Part shown: positions 32,605 to 41,869 of the stretch, piece after piece
Numbering within the stretch: position 1 is the stretch's first letter
Layout: each line of letters begins with the position of its first letter
From: Palsa-504 sp050011155
GTDB taxonomy: Bacteria; Actinomycetota; Actinomycetes; Streptosporangiales; Streptosporangiaceae
Assembly (NCBI GenBank): GCA_050011155.1
Contig: JBEKJP010000002.1
Span: 62,001-126,000, forward strand
Length of the DNA stretch: 64,000 nucleotides
Direction of reading: 5' to 3'
Notes under the pieces: generated by a model
Databases searched by the model: none
Told to the model about the DNA's origin: nothing
Seen by the model: the letters and a program-made list of their open reading frames with translations, nothing else
Translations under genes and position numbers: made by a program

Positions 32605-34209
32605 TTGGCAGCGCCAGCGCAGCGCCTCGGGCGGCAGGCCGACCTAGTCATCGTCGGCGCCGGGATCCTGGGTATCTACCAGCTCTACCGGGCCATCCAG
32701 GGGGGTTACTCGGCGCAGCTGCTCGAGCAGGGCGGGGGGGTCGGCGGCACCTGGTACTGGAACCGCTATCCCGGATGCCGGTTCGACTCCGAGAGCTACA
32801 CCTACGGCTACCTGTTCTCCGAGGAGCTGTGGCAGGAATGGGACTGGTCGGAGGAGTTCGCCCCGCAGCCGGAGACCGAGCGCTACCTCAACTACGTCGT
32901 GGACAAGTTCGACCTGCGCCGCCACATCCGGCTGAACAGCCAGGTCACCTCGGCTGGGTGGGACGAGGCTTCCGCCTCCTGGACGACCGGGACCCAGGAC
33001 GGGTTCGAGATCCGTTCCCGGTACCTGATCGCCGCCACCGGGGTACTGTCGGTGCCGCAGTACCCCGACGTGCCCGGCCGGGAGGACTTCCGGGGGGAGT
33101 CCTACCATCCGGTGCGCTGGCCGAGGGAGCCGGTGGACTTCCGGGGCAAGCGCGTCGCCGTGGTGGGCACCGGCTCGACCGGCGTCCAGATCGGCCCGGC
33201 CATCGCCGGCGAGGTCGAGTCGCTGGTGATGTACCAGCGCAGCGCCACCTGGGCCACCCCGCTGAACAACCACCCGATCTCGGCCGAGCAGCAGGCGTAC
33301 CTCAAGGCCAGCTACGCGCCGATCAAGGCCGAACTCGATGCCTCGGTCGGCGGCTTCCTGCACAAGCCGTCCGGGAAGAAGTGGGCCGAGGACAGCCCCG
33401 AGGAGCGAAAGGCGTTCTTCGAGGACGCCTGGAACAGCCCCGGCTTTGCCAAGATCAGCACGAACTACGAGGACCTGGCGCTTAACCGCGAGGCCAACGC
33501 CGACTGGTGCGCCTTCATGGCGGACAAGATCCGCGGCATCGTCAAGGACCCGGTGACCGCGGACAAGCTGATCCCCGGGGACCACCTCTACATCGGCCTG
33601 CGCCCGCCGTACGTAACCGGTTACTACGAGATGTACAACCAGCCCAACGTAGAACTGGTCTCGCTGCGCGAGACGCCGATCGTCAAGGTCACCGAGACCG
33701 GCATCGAGACGTCGGACGGGCTGCGCGAGTTCGACATCATCGTCTGGGCCACTGGTTTCGACTTCGGCACCGGCGCCATGCTGCGGATGGGCATCGTGGG
33801 CGCGGGCGGCCTGACCCTCAGGGACTACTGGGCCGACGGACCGCTCACCTACCTCGGGATCATGACCCACGGGTTCCCGAACCTCTTCTTCCCCGGCGGC
33901 CCGCACGGCGCGGCGGGCAACAACCCGCGCTACGGCGGTCTCCAGGTCGACTTCACCCAGGACCTCATCGACTACGCCACCCAGCACGGACGGCACCGCA
34001 TCGAGGTGCCGAAGGAAGCCGAGCGGGCGTGGATGGAAATGATCGCGCAGTTCCTCGCCTACTCGCCGTTCGAGCAGCGCGGCCAGTACTACGGCGGCAA
34101 CACGCCGGGAAAACCGAAGGCCTTCCTGCTCAACCCGGGCGGGCGGCCGAAGCTCGACGAGTTCATGGCCAGGGCCATCGAAAGCGGCTACCAGGGCTTC
34201 CTGGACTGA
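32605..34209 (+). CDS. flavin-containing (Baeyer-Villiger type I) monooxygenase
   Basis: A 534-residue class B flavoprotein monooxygenase. The FAD motif VIVGAGILGIYQLYRA lies at about 15-30, the Baeyer-Villiger fingerprint FRGESYHPVRWP at about 162-173, the NADP motif VAVVGTGSTGVQIGPAI at about 183-199, and VWATGFDFGTGAM near 382. It would insert oxygen next to a ketone, making an ester or lactone. TTG 32605 is the start the frame allows; no strong ribosome site is seen. First gene of an operon with two SDRs, a P450 and a ferredoxin, suggesting stepwise oxidation of an alicyclic or terpenoid/steroid-like alcohol-ketone. Confidence 0.88.
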   Translation: MAAPAQRLGRQADLVIVGAGILGIYQLYRAIQGGYSAQLLEQGGGVGGTWYWNRYPGCRFDSESYTYGYLFSEELWQEWDWSEEFAPQPETERYLNYVVDKFDLRRHIRLNSQVTSAGWDEASASWTTGTQDGFEIRSRYLIAATGVLSVPQYPDVPGREDFRGESYHPVRWPREPVDFRGKRVAVVGTGSTGVQIGPAIAGEVESLVMYQRSATWATPLNNHPISAEQQAYLKASYAPIKAELDASVGGFLHKPSGKKWAEDSPEERKAFFEDAWNSPGFAKISTNYEDLALNREANADWCAFMADKIRGIVKDPVTADKLIPGDHLYIGLRPPYVTGYYEMYNQPNVELVSLRETPIVKVTETGIETSDGLREFDIIVWATGFDFGTGAMLRMGIVGAGGLTLRDYWADGPLTYLGIMTHGFPNLFFPGGPHGAAGNNPRYGGLQVDFTQDLIDYATQHGRHRIEVPKEAERAWMEMIAQFLAYSPFEQRGQYYGGNTPGKPKAFLLNPGGRPKLDEFMARAIESGYQGFLD

Positions 34210-34267
34210 CCCGGCCACCGGCCGGCACAGGCCGCCGCACAGCAGCGGCGGCAGAAAGAGGGGTGTG

Positions 34268-35197
34268 ATGAGCGGACTGCGGCTAGACGGGCGCGTCGCG
34301 GCGGTGACCGGCGCCGGCCGTGGGCTCGGCCGCGCGTATGCGCTGCTGCTCGGCCAGCTCGGCGCGAAGGTCGTGGTGAACGACCTGGGCGGATCGACCC
34401 TCGGTACCGGCGCCGACAAGGGCCCGGCCGACGAGGTGGTGAAGCAGATCGAGGCGGCCGGCGGAGCGGCGGTAACCAGCTACGCCGACGTGTCCACGGT
34501 CGAGGGCGGCGCGTCGGTCATCGATATCGCCGTGCAGCACTTCGGCGGCATCGACATCGTGGTCAACAACGCCGGGAACATGGTGTGGGCGTCGCTGCCG
34601 GAGGCGACGGCCGAGACCATCGACGCGCACTGGGCGGTGCACGTCCGCGGGTCGTTCAACACCCTGCACGCGGCCTGGCCGCACTTCCTGGAGAAGAACT
34701 ACGGCCGCGTCGTCCTCACCACCTCGGTGGGCATGTTCGGGCTGATGGACAATATCGGCTACGCGATCGCCAAGGCGTCCATGATCGGCATGGCCAAGAG
34801 CCTGACGGTAGGCAGGAAAGACGCCAACATCAATATCAATTGCATCGCACCGAACGCGATGACCCGGCTAGCCGCCCGCACCGAGGAGGAGCAGGCCAAG
34901 CTGGAGCCGCCGTCGGCGGTGATGGACGCGGCCAACGTCGCTCCGATGGTCGCCTACCTGGCTCACGAGTCGTGCCAGGTCAGCGGCGAGGTCTACGTGG
35001 CCGGCGGCGGCCGCTTCGCCCGCCTGTTCGTCGGGGTCACGCCGGGCTACCTGCACCCCGGCCTGACCGGCGCGACCGTCGACGACGTGGCGGCCAACTT
35101 CGCCGCGATCAACGACGAGACCGGTTACTACGTGCCGGGCAACCTGATGGACTGGGCCGGCCGCTACCTGTCCCACCTGAGCCGGCAGGCGCCGTGA
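34268..35197 (+). CDS. SDR, hydroxyacyl-CoA dehydrogenase (HSD17B4)-like
   Basis: A 309-residue SDR of the multifunctional-enzyme-2 dehydrogenase type, longer than classical SDRs. VTGAGRGLGRAYALLLGQLG is followed by VVNDLGGSTLGTGADKGPAD (the long insert typical of this group), NNAGNMVWASL, TTSVGMFGLMDNIGYAIAKA with the YAIAK pair, and a C-terminal extension past residue 240 with YVAGGGRFARLFVG. ATG 34268 is preferred over GTG 34265 for spacing from GAGGGG. Likely oxidises a 3-hydroxyacyl-CoA or ring alcohol. Overlaps the next SDR start by 4 bases (GTGA). Confidence 0.85.
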   Translation: MSGLRLDGRVAAVTGAGRGLGRAYALLLGQLGAKVVVNDLGGSTLGTGADKGPADEVVKQIEAAGGAAVTSYADVSTVEGGASVIDIAVQHFGGIDIVVNNAGNMVWASLPEATAETIDAHWAVHVRGSFNTLHAAWPHFLEKNYGRVVLTTSVGMFGLMDNIGYAIAKASMIGMAKSLTVGRKDANININCIAPNAMTRLAARTEEEQAKLEPPSAVMDAANVAPMVAYLAHESCQVSGEVYVAGGGRFARLFVGVTPGYLHPGLTGATVDDVAANFAAINDETGYYVPGNLMDWAGRYLSHLSRQAP

Positions 35198-35949
35198 CTG
35201 GCCCCCTTTCCGGAAAGACGGCTCTGGTCACCGGCGCCTCGTCGGGGATCGGCCGGGGCGCCGCCGTTGCCCTCGCCGAGGCGGGGGCACGGGTCGCACT
35301 GGTGGCCCGTCGGGCCGGCCGGCTGAAGGACCTGGCGGCCCGGATCGAGGCCAGCGGCGGCCAGGCGCTCGTGTGCCCGGCCGATATCACCGACGAGGCA
35401 GAAGCCACCCGGGTGGTCGAGGACGCGGCAGGCCACTTCGGCGGACTGGACATCCTCGTCAACGCGGCCGGCATGACCCAGACCGGGCAGGTGGAGAACG
35501 GCGACCTGGCCGACTGGCGCTACGTGTTCGAGCTCAACTTCTGGGCCGGGCTCTACATGTCGCGGGCGGCGATCCCGGCGCTCAAGGCCGGCGGCGGCGA
35601 CATCGTCAACATCTCCTCCACCGCCGGGCGGCGGCCGGTCGGCGCGACGTTCGGCCCGTACGCGGCCAGTAAGTTCGCGCTGACCGCGTTTACCGAATCG
35701 CTGCGGGCCGAGGTGACCCAGGCCGGCATCAGGGTCAGCATCATCGAGCCGGGGGCGACCGCCACCGAGGTCCACGCGGCCATCAAGGACGACAACGTGC
35801 GCGAGTTCACCCGGCAGCACCTGCAGAAGGACGGCGCGCTGCAGCCGGAGGATATCGCCGCCGCGGTCGTCTTCGTGGTCAGCCAGCCCCCCCGGGTGAA
35901 CGTCTCGCAGCTCATGATCAGGCCGTCAGTCGACGCCCGCGTGATATGA
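35194..35949 (+). CDS. SDR family oxidoreductase
   Basis: A 251-residue classical SDR: VTGASSGIGRGAAVALAEAG (about 12-31), the NAG motif in the variant form VNAAGMTQTG, NISSTAGRRPVGATFGPYAA with the YAASK pair (about 155-159), and the ending QLMIRPSVDARVI in place of the usual DGG tail, as in the YdfG-like branch. GTG 35194 overlaps the upstream SDR stop, and its own stop overlaps the P450 ATG, so translation is coupled along the operon. Confidence 0.88.
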   Translation: MTGPLSGKTALVTGASSGIGRGAAVALAEAGARVALVARRAGRLKDLAARIEASGGQALVCPADITDEAEATRVVEDAAGHFGGLDILVNAAGMTQTGQVENGDLADWRYVFELNFWAGLYMSRAAIPALKAGGGDIVNISSTAGRRPVGATFGPYAASKFALTAFTESLRAEVTQAGIRVSIIEPGATATEVHAAIKDDNVREFTRQHLQKDGALQPEDIAAAVVFVVSQPPRVNVSQLMIRPSVDARVI

Positions 35950-37304
35950 CCCCGTCCCCTTCCCCGAGAACCGAGATCAGGAGCAACGACGTGGACATCG
36001 ACAGCATCGACTACACCGACCCGTCGCTCACGTCGGATCCCTACCGCCTGCTCGGCTACCTGGCCGAGCACCAGCCGGTCTACCGGGAGCCGCATCACGG
36101 GGTGGTGATGGTGACCGGTCACGAGGAGGCGATCGCGGTGCTGCGCAGCCCGGACGTGTTCTCCTCCGCCACCCTCATCGTGGGGCCCGACCCGTGGGCA
36201 CTGTTCCCGGAACGGCCGGAGGGCGACGACATCACCGAATACGTCAACTCCCACCGGGAGTACCTGCCGCAGAACGACCAGATCGTCACCTCTGACCCGC
36301 CCAGCCACACCGCCCAGCGGGCGCTGCTGATGGGGCTGATCACGCCCAAGCGACTGAAGGAGAATGAGGAGTTCATCTGGCGGCTCACCGACCGCCAGCT
36401 GGACGCGATCCTGCCCCTCGGCACGGCCGAGATCAACGCCGACTACGCGCAGCCCTACACCCTGCTGGTCATCGCCGACCTGCTCGGCGTGCCCGAGGAA
36501 GACCACGCGATGCTACTGGCCCGCCGCGGTATCCGTCAGATGCCCGGTGCCATGCCTGGCGCTATGTCCAGTGCCGCCGCCAATCTGCCCGCCGCGGCCG
36601 GCGAGCGCGGTGCCGGACACAATTCGCTCGAGGTCTTCTACGACTACTTTTCCGCGCGAATCGCCGAACGCCGGGAGCATCCGCTCAACGACGTGCTGAC
36701 CGGCATGGCCCGGGCGCTGTTCCCCGACGGCTCCATCCCCGAGCCGATCGAGGTCGCCCGCATCGCGTCCAACCTGTTCGCGGCCGGACAGGAGACCACC
36801 GTGCGGCTGATCGCCTCCGCTCTGCGGCGGATCGCCGACCAGCCTGAGACCCAGGCAGAGCTACGCGCCCACCGTGACCTGGTCCCGCGGTTCGTGGAAG
36901 AGATACTGCGCACCGAAGGCCCGGTCCTGGGCGAGTACCGGCTAGCGATCAAGACGACCGAGCTGGGCGGGATGCACATCCCGGCCGGGACCCAGATCTT
37001 CTTGGCGAACGGCGCCGCCAACCTCGACCCGCGCCAGTTCGAGTGCCCGGCCGAGTTCCGGCCCACACGGGAGAACGTACGCCGCCACATCGCCTTCGGG
37101 CACGGTATCCACACCTGCCCGGGAGCCCCGCTGGCCCGGTCGGAAACGCGCATCACGATCGAGCGGCTGCTCGACCGGACGACCGACATCCGCATCAACG
37201 AGGCAGCCCACGGTCCCGCGGGCAGCCGCCGCTACGACCACCTGAAGACGCACATGTTCCACGGCATCGCCACCCTCCAGCTCGACTTCAGCGTACGAGA
37301 CTGA
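35946..37304 (+). CDS. cytochrome P450
   Basis: A 452-residue bacterial class I P450. The I-helix oxygen motif is NLFAAGQETTVRLIASAL (about 275-292), the K-helix ExxR is in VEEILRTEGP (about 320), and the heme Cys lies in AFGHGIHTCPGAPLARSE (about 380-397). No membrane anchor. An acidic/Pro N-terminus is followed by DPYRLLGYLAEHQPVYREP. ATGA overlap with the SDR; a ferredoxin follows after 4 bp, its likely electron donor. A reductase is needed, but the only one nearby is a remnant. The substrate is probably the same alicyclic compound handled by the monooxygenase. Confidence 0.95.
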   Translation: MTPSPSPRTEIRSNDVDIDSIDYTDPSLTSDPYRLLGYLAEHQPVYREPHHGVVMVTGHEEAIAVLRSPDVFSSATLIVGPDPWALFPERPEGDDITEYVNSHREYLPQNDQIVTSDPPSHTAQRALLMGLITPKRLKENEEFIWRLTDRQLDAILPLGTAEINADYAQPYTLLVIADLLGVPEEDHAMLLARRGIRQMPGAMPGAMSSAAANLPAAAGERGAGHNSLEVFYDYFSARIAERREHPLNDVLTGMARALFPDGSIPEPIEVARIASNLFAAGQETTVRLIASALRRIADQPETQAELRAHRDLVPRFVEEILRTEGPVLGEYRLAIKTTELGGMHIPAGTQIFLANGAANLDPRQFECPAEFRPTRENVRRHIAFGHGIHTCPGAPLARSETRITIERLLDRTTDIRINEAAHGPAGSRRYDHLKTHMFHGIATLQLDFSVRD

Positions 37305-37308
37305 GCCG

Positions 37309-37527
37309 ATGGCCGAGACCACCCACCGCGAGATACGCGTTGACCGGAGCCTGTGCATGGGCTCGGGGCAGTGCTGCTGGTATGCCCCGAACACGTTCGA
37401 TCAGGACGACGAGACGATCGCCATCGTGATCGATCAGCACGGCGACCCGGCGGAGGCGATCAAGAATGCTGTCGACTCCTGCCCGACCGGGGCGATCTCG
37501 ATCGCCGGGGCCTCAGGACGGGACTGA
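37309..37527 (+). CDS. [3Fe-4S]-type ferredoxin
   Basis: A 72-residue ferredoxin. Cys16 and Cys22 (SLCMGSGQCCWYAP) and Cys58 (DSCPTGAI) supply the three ligands of a [3Fe-4S] cluster, the pattern of ferredoxins that serve actinobacterial P450s; the adjacent Cys23 is extra. It starts 4 bp after the P450 and should transfer electrons to it. The 3' end overlaps the tail of a minus-strand ferredoxin reductase remnant by about 15 bp. Confidence 0.93.
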   Translation: MAETTHREIRVDRSLCMGSGQCCWYAPNTFDQDDETIAIVIDQHGDPAEAIKNAVDSCPTGAISIAGASGRD

Positions 37528-37841
37528 GACCCGGAGGTCGCCGGGCCTGGCGGTGAGCTCCGGCGGTATCTCCTGGCCGGCCGCAAGCGCCCGGCGGACC
37601 GTCAGGTAATCGCGCGGTGAGTTCACCGCGTGTACCGCGATCAGCCGGCCGGTCCGGCGGCCGCGGCCCGCACTCCGGTGACCCGCTGTCCGGTCAGCAG
37701 GGTGATCCGGTCCTGCTCATAGTGTTCCGTCAAACGGAACTGCAGCGTTGCCGCCTCGGCGGTCCCGGACAAGAATGCCTTGGACAGCGGCGGCCGCTGG
37801 TAGGGAGCGTACGGTACCAACCGGTCGGTACACATGGCCAA
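37513..37841 (-). pseudogene. ferredoxin reductase pseudogene, internally deleted
   Basis: Reading right to left, the segment from 37841 gives LVPYAPYQRPPLSKAFLSG then EAATLQFRLTEHYEQDRITL and LLTGQRVTGV, the second quarter of an FAD ferredoxin-NAD reductase. After a break and frame change comes LIAVHAVNSPRDYLTVRRAL then AAGQEIPPELTARPGDLRVS and a TGA at 37513, the C-terminus of the same family. The NAD domain and about 230 residues between are missing. It abuts the P450-ferredoxin pair that would need such an enzyme. Confidence 0.8.
37814..37831. promoter_or_regulatory. GTACCAAC-CG-GTCGGTAC operator
   Basis: An 18-bp inverted repeat with 7 of 8 arm positions paired, located 28 bp before the SDR pseudogene start and inside the upstream end of the reductase remnant. 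The core matches the ACTGAC-NN-GTCAGT family. Confidence 0.55.
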
Positions 37842-37858
37842 TGACGAGGATGACGGCG

Positions 37859-38113
37859 ATGAAGCGTGCAGCCTTTGTTACCGGCGAGCGCCGGGTATCG
37901 GGCTGTCCATCTGCGAGTACCTGGCCCGGGCGGGACACCGCGTGGCGGTCGCGGACTACACCGGCGACGGCGCTGACGAGGCGGCCGAGGCCATCAGGGA
38001 CAGCGGCGGCTAGGCGCATCGCCGCCGCCTGCCTGTACCTGGTCGCCGAGGAGGCCTCCTACATCACAGGCCGCCCCGCGAGCGTCAACGGGGGATCCTT
38101 TGTCGGGTGGTAG
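37859..38113 (+). pseudogene. SDR pseudogene, N- and C-terminal ends only
   Basis: ATG 37859 gives MKRAAFVTG, then a one-base shift, then APGIGLSICEYLARAGHRVA and VADYTGDGADEAAEAIRDSG to a TAG at about 38014. The remaining part reads RIAAACLYLVAEEASYITGR and PASVNGGSFVGW with a stop at 38113, a typical SDR C-terminus. About 140 residues with the catalytic Ser-Tyr-Lys are missing. Confidence 0.85.
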
Positions 38114-38176
38114 CAGCGTGCCCGGCCGCGGCCAGCGATGGCCGTCGCGGGCAGGCCAGCTGAGGAGTTGGTAACG

Positions 38177-41100
38177 GTGACTGATATCCGGCAGGCGCTC
38201 TCCTCGGGGCGCACCCGTAGCATCGCGGGCGCAGTCGCCGCCGCGGCGCTGGTTATCGCCATCATCCAGCAGTCATGGAGCGGGCTGCCGGTCACGGCGA
38301 GTGGCATCCTCGGGTTTCTCATCGCCGGAGTCGCGCTCGGCTCTATCTACGGTGTCGCCGCGCAAGGCCTGGTGGTCACCTACGCGACGTCCGGCGTGTT
38401 CAACTTCGCGCAGGGCGCCATCGGCATGTTCCTGGCCTACGTGTACTGGGAGTTCCGGGTTGACCTCGGGCTGCCCGCCATCGCCGGGATCCTGTTGACG
38501 GTGCTGGTCGCCGCGCCCCTCATGGGGGTGCTCATCGAGCGGCTGATCATGCGGTTCGTCGCCGATTCCCCTATCGTTGCCCAGCTCGTCGTGACGATCG
38601 GCCTGATGCTGGGCCTGGTGGGCCTGACCGGGTCGATCTGGAACCCCAACCCAGAAACGCCGCGTACCATCCCCACGTTCTTCGGCACCAGCGGCTTCAA
38701 CATCGGCAGTACGTTCCTGCCGTACTACCGGGTCGTCACCATCGGCACCGGCATCGCCATCGGCCTCCTGCTTCGCTTCCTGCTCTACCACACGCGCCTG
38801 GGCATCACGATGCGGGCGGTCGTCGACAACCGGGACCTGACCGTCCTCAACGGCGCCCGGCCGGCGTCCGCCACTATGACGGCGTGGGCGCTCGGCTCGT
38901 CGATGGCCGCGCTGGCTGGCATTTTCCTCGCCGAGGAACTGAGCGCGCTCGACCCGTCGACGCTGACGCTCTTCATCGTCGACGCGTTCGCGGCGGCCAT
39001 CATCGCCCGGCTGCGCAGCCTGCCCATGGCCTACGTCGGCGGCCTGATCATCGGACTGACGCTGTCGTTCCAGGAGAACTTCCTGAGCTGGACCGGCCGG
39101 TGGACGTCGGCGCCGCAGGCCATTCCGGCCGCCCTGCTGTTCATCGCCGTGCTGTTCGTCAAGGACGCGCGGATCAAGGGCCGGACCAAGCCGCGGCCGA
39201 CGGCCGAGCGTATCCCGTCGACCCGCAACGCCCTGCTCGGCTTCGCCGTCCTCATCGTCATCGCCCTCATCTGCGCCGCCACCCTCGACCGGCCGAACCT
39301 CCGCGAGGTCACGCTCATCGTGCTGACCGCGTTCGTGATGCTGTCCCTGGTGCCGCTGACCGGCTGGGCCAACCAGATCAGCCTGGCGCAGATCACCCTG
39401 GTCGGCTGCGGCGCGTTCGCCATGGTGGAGTGGGGCTTCAACGGCAACGTGCTCGGCCTGCTCATCGCGGCCGCGTTCGCCGTGCCGGTCGGCATGATCA
39501 TGGCCGGGCCTGCCATCCGGCTTCAGGGCATCTACCTGGCGCTGGCGACCATGGCGTTCGCCCGCATGGCCGAGTTCCTCTTCTTCGACCAGCCGGCCGT
39601 GTTCGGCGGCGGCAACCGCCAGGTGCCCAGCCTCTCGGTATTCGGCATTCAGGTGGAGAATCCGTTCCGCTTCCTCGGGATCTCGTTCGCGCAGGATGCC
39701 GGCTTCCTTATCTTTGCGGCAATCCTGTTCAGCATCGTCGGGCTGATCGTCATCGCAGTGCAGCGGCGTAGCTTCGGTCGGCGGCTGGTCGCGCTGCGGG
39801 ACAGCCCGGACGCAGCCTCGATGCTCGGCATGAGCCTCACGCTCACCAAGCTCGGCGTCTTCATGTTCTCGGCCGCGATCGCCGGCCTGTCCGGTGGCTT
39901 GTTCGCGATCTACTACAGTGCGGTCGGTACCAGCGACTTCCAGCTCACCGTGGGCCTGCCGTACCTGCTGCTGCTGGTGGTGGGCGGCCTGTCCACCGTG
40001 GGCGGCACCGTCGTCGGCGCGCTCGCCCTGGTGCAGTTCGCCTGGCTCAACCAGGCGTTCCCCGACAACAGGTTCCTCACCTGGTTCAGCAACCTCGGGC
40101 CGGGCCTGATCGGTATCGGCATCGGCCGGAACCCGGAAGGCGTCTGGGAGCAGAACGTCCAGGCCGTCGCCCGGCTGCGCAGGCGGATCAGGGGCGGCCC
40201 GGCCGCGCCGCCGCGCGCGGCGGCCACGCCCACGCTGGCTGAGGTGCGCGAGCTGACCCGGCTACCCTCGCCCGCGCCGCGCATCGCCACCGACCGCCCC
40301 GCGGTCGAGCTGCGCGACGTCAGCGTCCGGTTCGGCGGCCTCCAGGCGGTCAGCAAGGTCAGCCTTGATCTGCAGGACGGGCAGATCACCGGCCTTATCG
40401 GGCCGAACGGGGCGGGCAAGACGACGCTGTTCAACGTGGCCACCGGCATGCAGGAACCCAACCAGGGCCACGTTTTCGTCGATGGCAAGGACGTGACCGG
40501 CGCGCGACCGCATCAGTTCGCCCGGCTCGGCCTGGCCCGTACCTTCCAGCGACTCGAGGTGTTCGGATCGCTCACTGTGCGGGACAACATCCGGGTGGCG
40601 GCCGAGCTGCACCGCAGGCGGTGGGCCCGCACCGGGGCTGGCCGCCCCGACGTCGTGGCCGAGACGATTATCACGCACCTGGGCCTGCAAGCGGTGGCGT
40701 CGACCCGGGCCGAGTTGCTGCCGACCGGAACCGCCCGGCTGGTCGAGGTGGCCCGCGCGCTCGCCACCCAGCCGCGGGTGCTGCTGCTCGACGAGCCCTC
40801 CTCGGGGCTGTCCGCGTCGGAGACCGACACGTTCGCTGCGCTGCTGCGCGGGCTCGCCTCCGCTGGCCTCGCCATCCTCGTCGTCGAGCATGATATGCGG
40901 TTCATCATGAACCTCTGCCACCACATCGTGGTGCTCGATGCCGGCCAGGTAATCGCGGCAGGCACGCCGGCCGAGGTCCAGTCGGACCCGAAGGTCCTCG
41001 AGGCTTACCTCGGCACCGGCCAGGAAACCCGTCGTCCGGTGGCCGCGGACGGCGCGGCGGCGGCCGACCCCCGTCGGCCGGTCGCGCTGGTCACCGAGCC

Positions 41101-41869
41101 TGCCGGGCCGCCGCCGCTGCCCGAGCCCGACGCGCCCGCCGCCGTGCGGCTCGACGGCGTGTCCGCGGGCTACGGCGGCATTGACGTGCTGCAGGACATC
41201 AGCCTGATAATTCCCCCGGGCACCGTCTGCGCGATGCTCGGGCCGAACGGCGCGGGCAAGTCGACCGCCCTCAAGGTCATGTCCGGGCAGCTGGTCCCAT
41301 CCAAGGGCACCGCGTGGATCAACGGACAGCCGATAGCCGGCGTCCCGACCGATCGCCTTGTCCGCGGCGGGCTCTGCGTGATCCCCGAAGGCAGGGGGAT
41401 CTTCCCGAACCTCACCGTCACCGAGAACCTCAAGATGGCCAGCTTCGCCGGAACGGGTTACGCGGAGATCCTAGAAAAGGTCTTCCGGTATTTCCCGCGG
41501 CTGGCCGAGCGCCGCAACCAGCTGGCGGGGAAGCTCTCCGGGGGTGAGCAGCAGATGGTCTCGATGGCCCGCGCCCTGGCCGTGAACCCGTCCGTCCTGC
41601 TGGTCGACGAGCTGTCCATGGGGCTCGCGCCCAAGGTCGTCGAGGAACTCTACGCGGTGCTGGCCGGCATCGCCCGGCAGGGCCTGACGATCCTGGTCGT
41701 GGAGCAGTTCGCGGCCGAGGTGCTCAAGGTGGCCGACTCCGGCGCGCTGCTCATCAACGGGCGGATCACGTACCACGGCGCACCCGGCGTCATCGCCGAC
41801 ATGATCAGCTCGGCCTATCTCGGCGGCGAGCACGCCCCCGAGCTAGTCCGGCCGGAAACCGGCACGTGA
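38177..41869 (+). CDS. four-domain branched-chain-type ABC importer (LivH-LivM-LivG-LivF fusion)
   Basis: A 1230-residue single chain that contains a complete HAAT-family transporter core. Residues 1-335: LivH-like permease (GSIYGVAAQGLVVTYATSGV, FNFAQGAIGMF). 350-650: LivM-like permease (PLTGWANQISLAQITLVGCG, GIYLALATMAFARM, ALRDSPDAASMLGM). 705-950: LivG-like ATPase with Walker A GPNGAGKTT (about 742), Walker B VLLLDEPSSGL and a weak signature LLPTGTARLVEVARAL. 985-1215: LivF-like ATPase with GPNGAGKST (about 1021), LSGGEQQMVSMARAL and VLLVDELSMGLAP. GTG 38177 follows TGAGGAG. No binding-protein gene is in the window. It overlaps the broken esterase (TGATG). Substrate unknown; context suggests an aromatic or organic acid. 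Confidence 0.9.
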   Translation: MTDIRQALSSGRTRSIAGAVAAAALVIAIIQQSWSGLPVTASGILGFLIAGVALGSIYGVAAQGLVVTYATSGVFNFAQGAIGMFLAYVYWEFRVDLGLPAIAGILLTVLVAAPLMGVLIERLIMRFVADSPIVAQLVVTIGLMLGLVGLTGSIWNPNPETPRTIPTFFGTSGFNIGSTFLPYYRVVTIGTGIAIGLLLRFLLYHTRLGITMRAVVDNRDLTVLNGARPASATMTAWALGSSMAALAGIFLAEELSALDPSTLTLFIVDAFAAAIIARLRSLPMAYVGGLIIGLTLSFQENFLSWTGRWTSAPQAIPAALLFIAVLFVKDARIKGRTKPRPTAERIPSTRNALLGFAVLIVIALICAATLDRPNLREVTLIVLTAFVMLSLVPLTGWANQISLAQITLVGCGAFAMVEWGFNGNVLGLLIAAAFAVPVGMIMAGPAIRLQGIYLALATMAFARMAEFLFFDQPAVFGGGNRQVPSLSVFGIQVENPFRFLGISFAQDAGFLIFAAILFSIVGLIVIAVQRRSFGRRLVALRDSPDAASMLGMSLTLTKLGVFMFSAAIAGLSGGLFAIYYSAVGTSDFQLTVGLPYLLLLVVGGLSTVGGTVVGALALVQFAWLNQAFPDNRFLTWFSNLGPGLIGIGIGRNPEGVWEQNVQAVARLRRRIRGGPAAPPRAAATPTLAEVRELTRLPSPAPRIATDRPAVELRDVSVRFGGLQAVSKVSLDLQDGQITGLIGPNGAGKTTLFNVATGMQEPNQGHVFVDGKDVTGARPHQFARLGLARTFQRLEVFGSLTVRDNIRVAAELHRRRWARTGAGRPDVVAETIITHLGLQAVASTRAELLPTGTARLVEVARALATQPRVLLLDEPSSGLSASETDTFAALLRGLASAGLAILVVEHDMRFIMNLCHHIVVLDAGQVIAAGTPAEVQSDPKVLEAYLGTGQETRRPVAADGAAAADPRRPVALVTEPAGPPPLPEPDAPAAVRLDGVSAGYGGIDVLQDISLIIPPGTVCAMLGPNGAGKSTALKVMSGQLVPSKGTAWINGQPIAGVPTDRLVRGGLCVIPEGRGIFPNLTVTENLKMASFAGTGYAEILEKVFRYFPRLAERRNQLAGKLSGGEQQMVSMARALAVNPSVLLVDELSMGLAPKVVEELYAVLAGIARQGLTILVVEQFAAEVLKVADSGALLINGRITYHGAPGVIADMISSAYLGGEHAPELVRPETGT

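Noticed and set aside
32421..32651. Minus-strand 76-codon frame left of the Baeyer-Villiger monooxygenase
   Set aside because: It crosses the 32569 operator and the monooxygenase start and has no ribosome site or recognisable domain; at most the lower part is a scrap of a lost gene.
32644..34419. 591-codon minus-strand frame opposite the monooxygenase
   Set aside because: Low-complexity Val/Gly/Arg-rich translation without domains; the plus strand carries the complete Baeyer-Villiger fingerprint.
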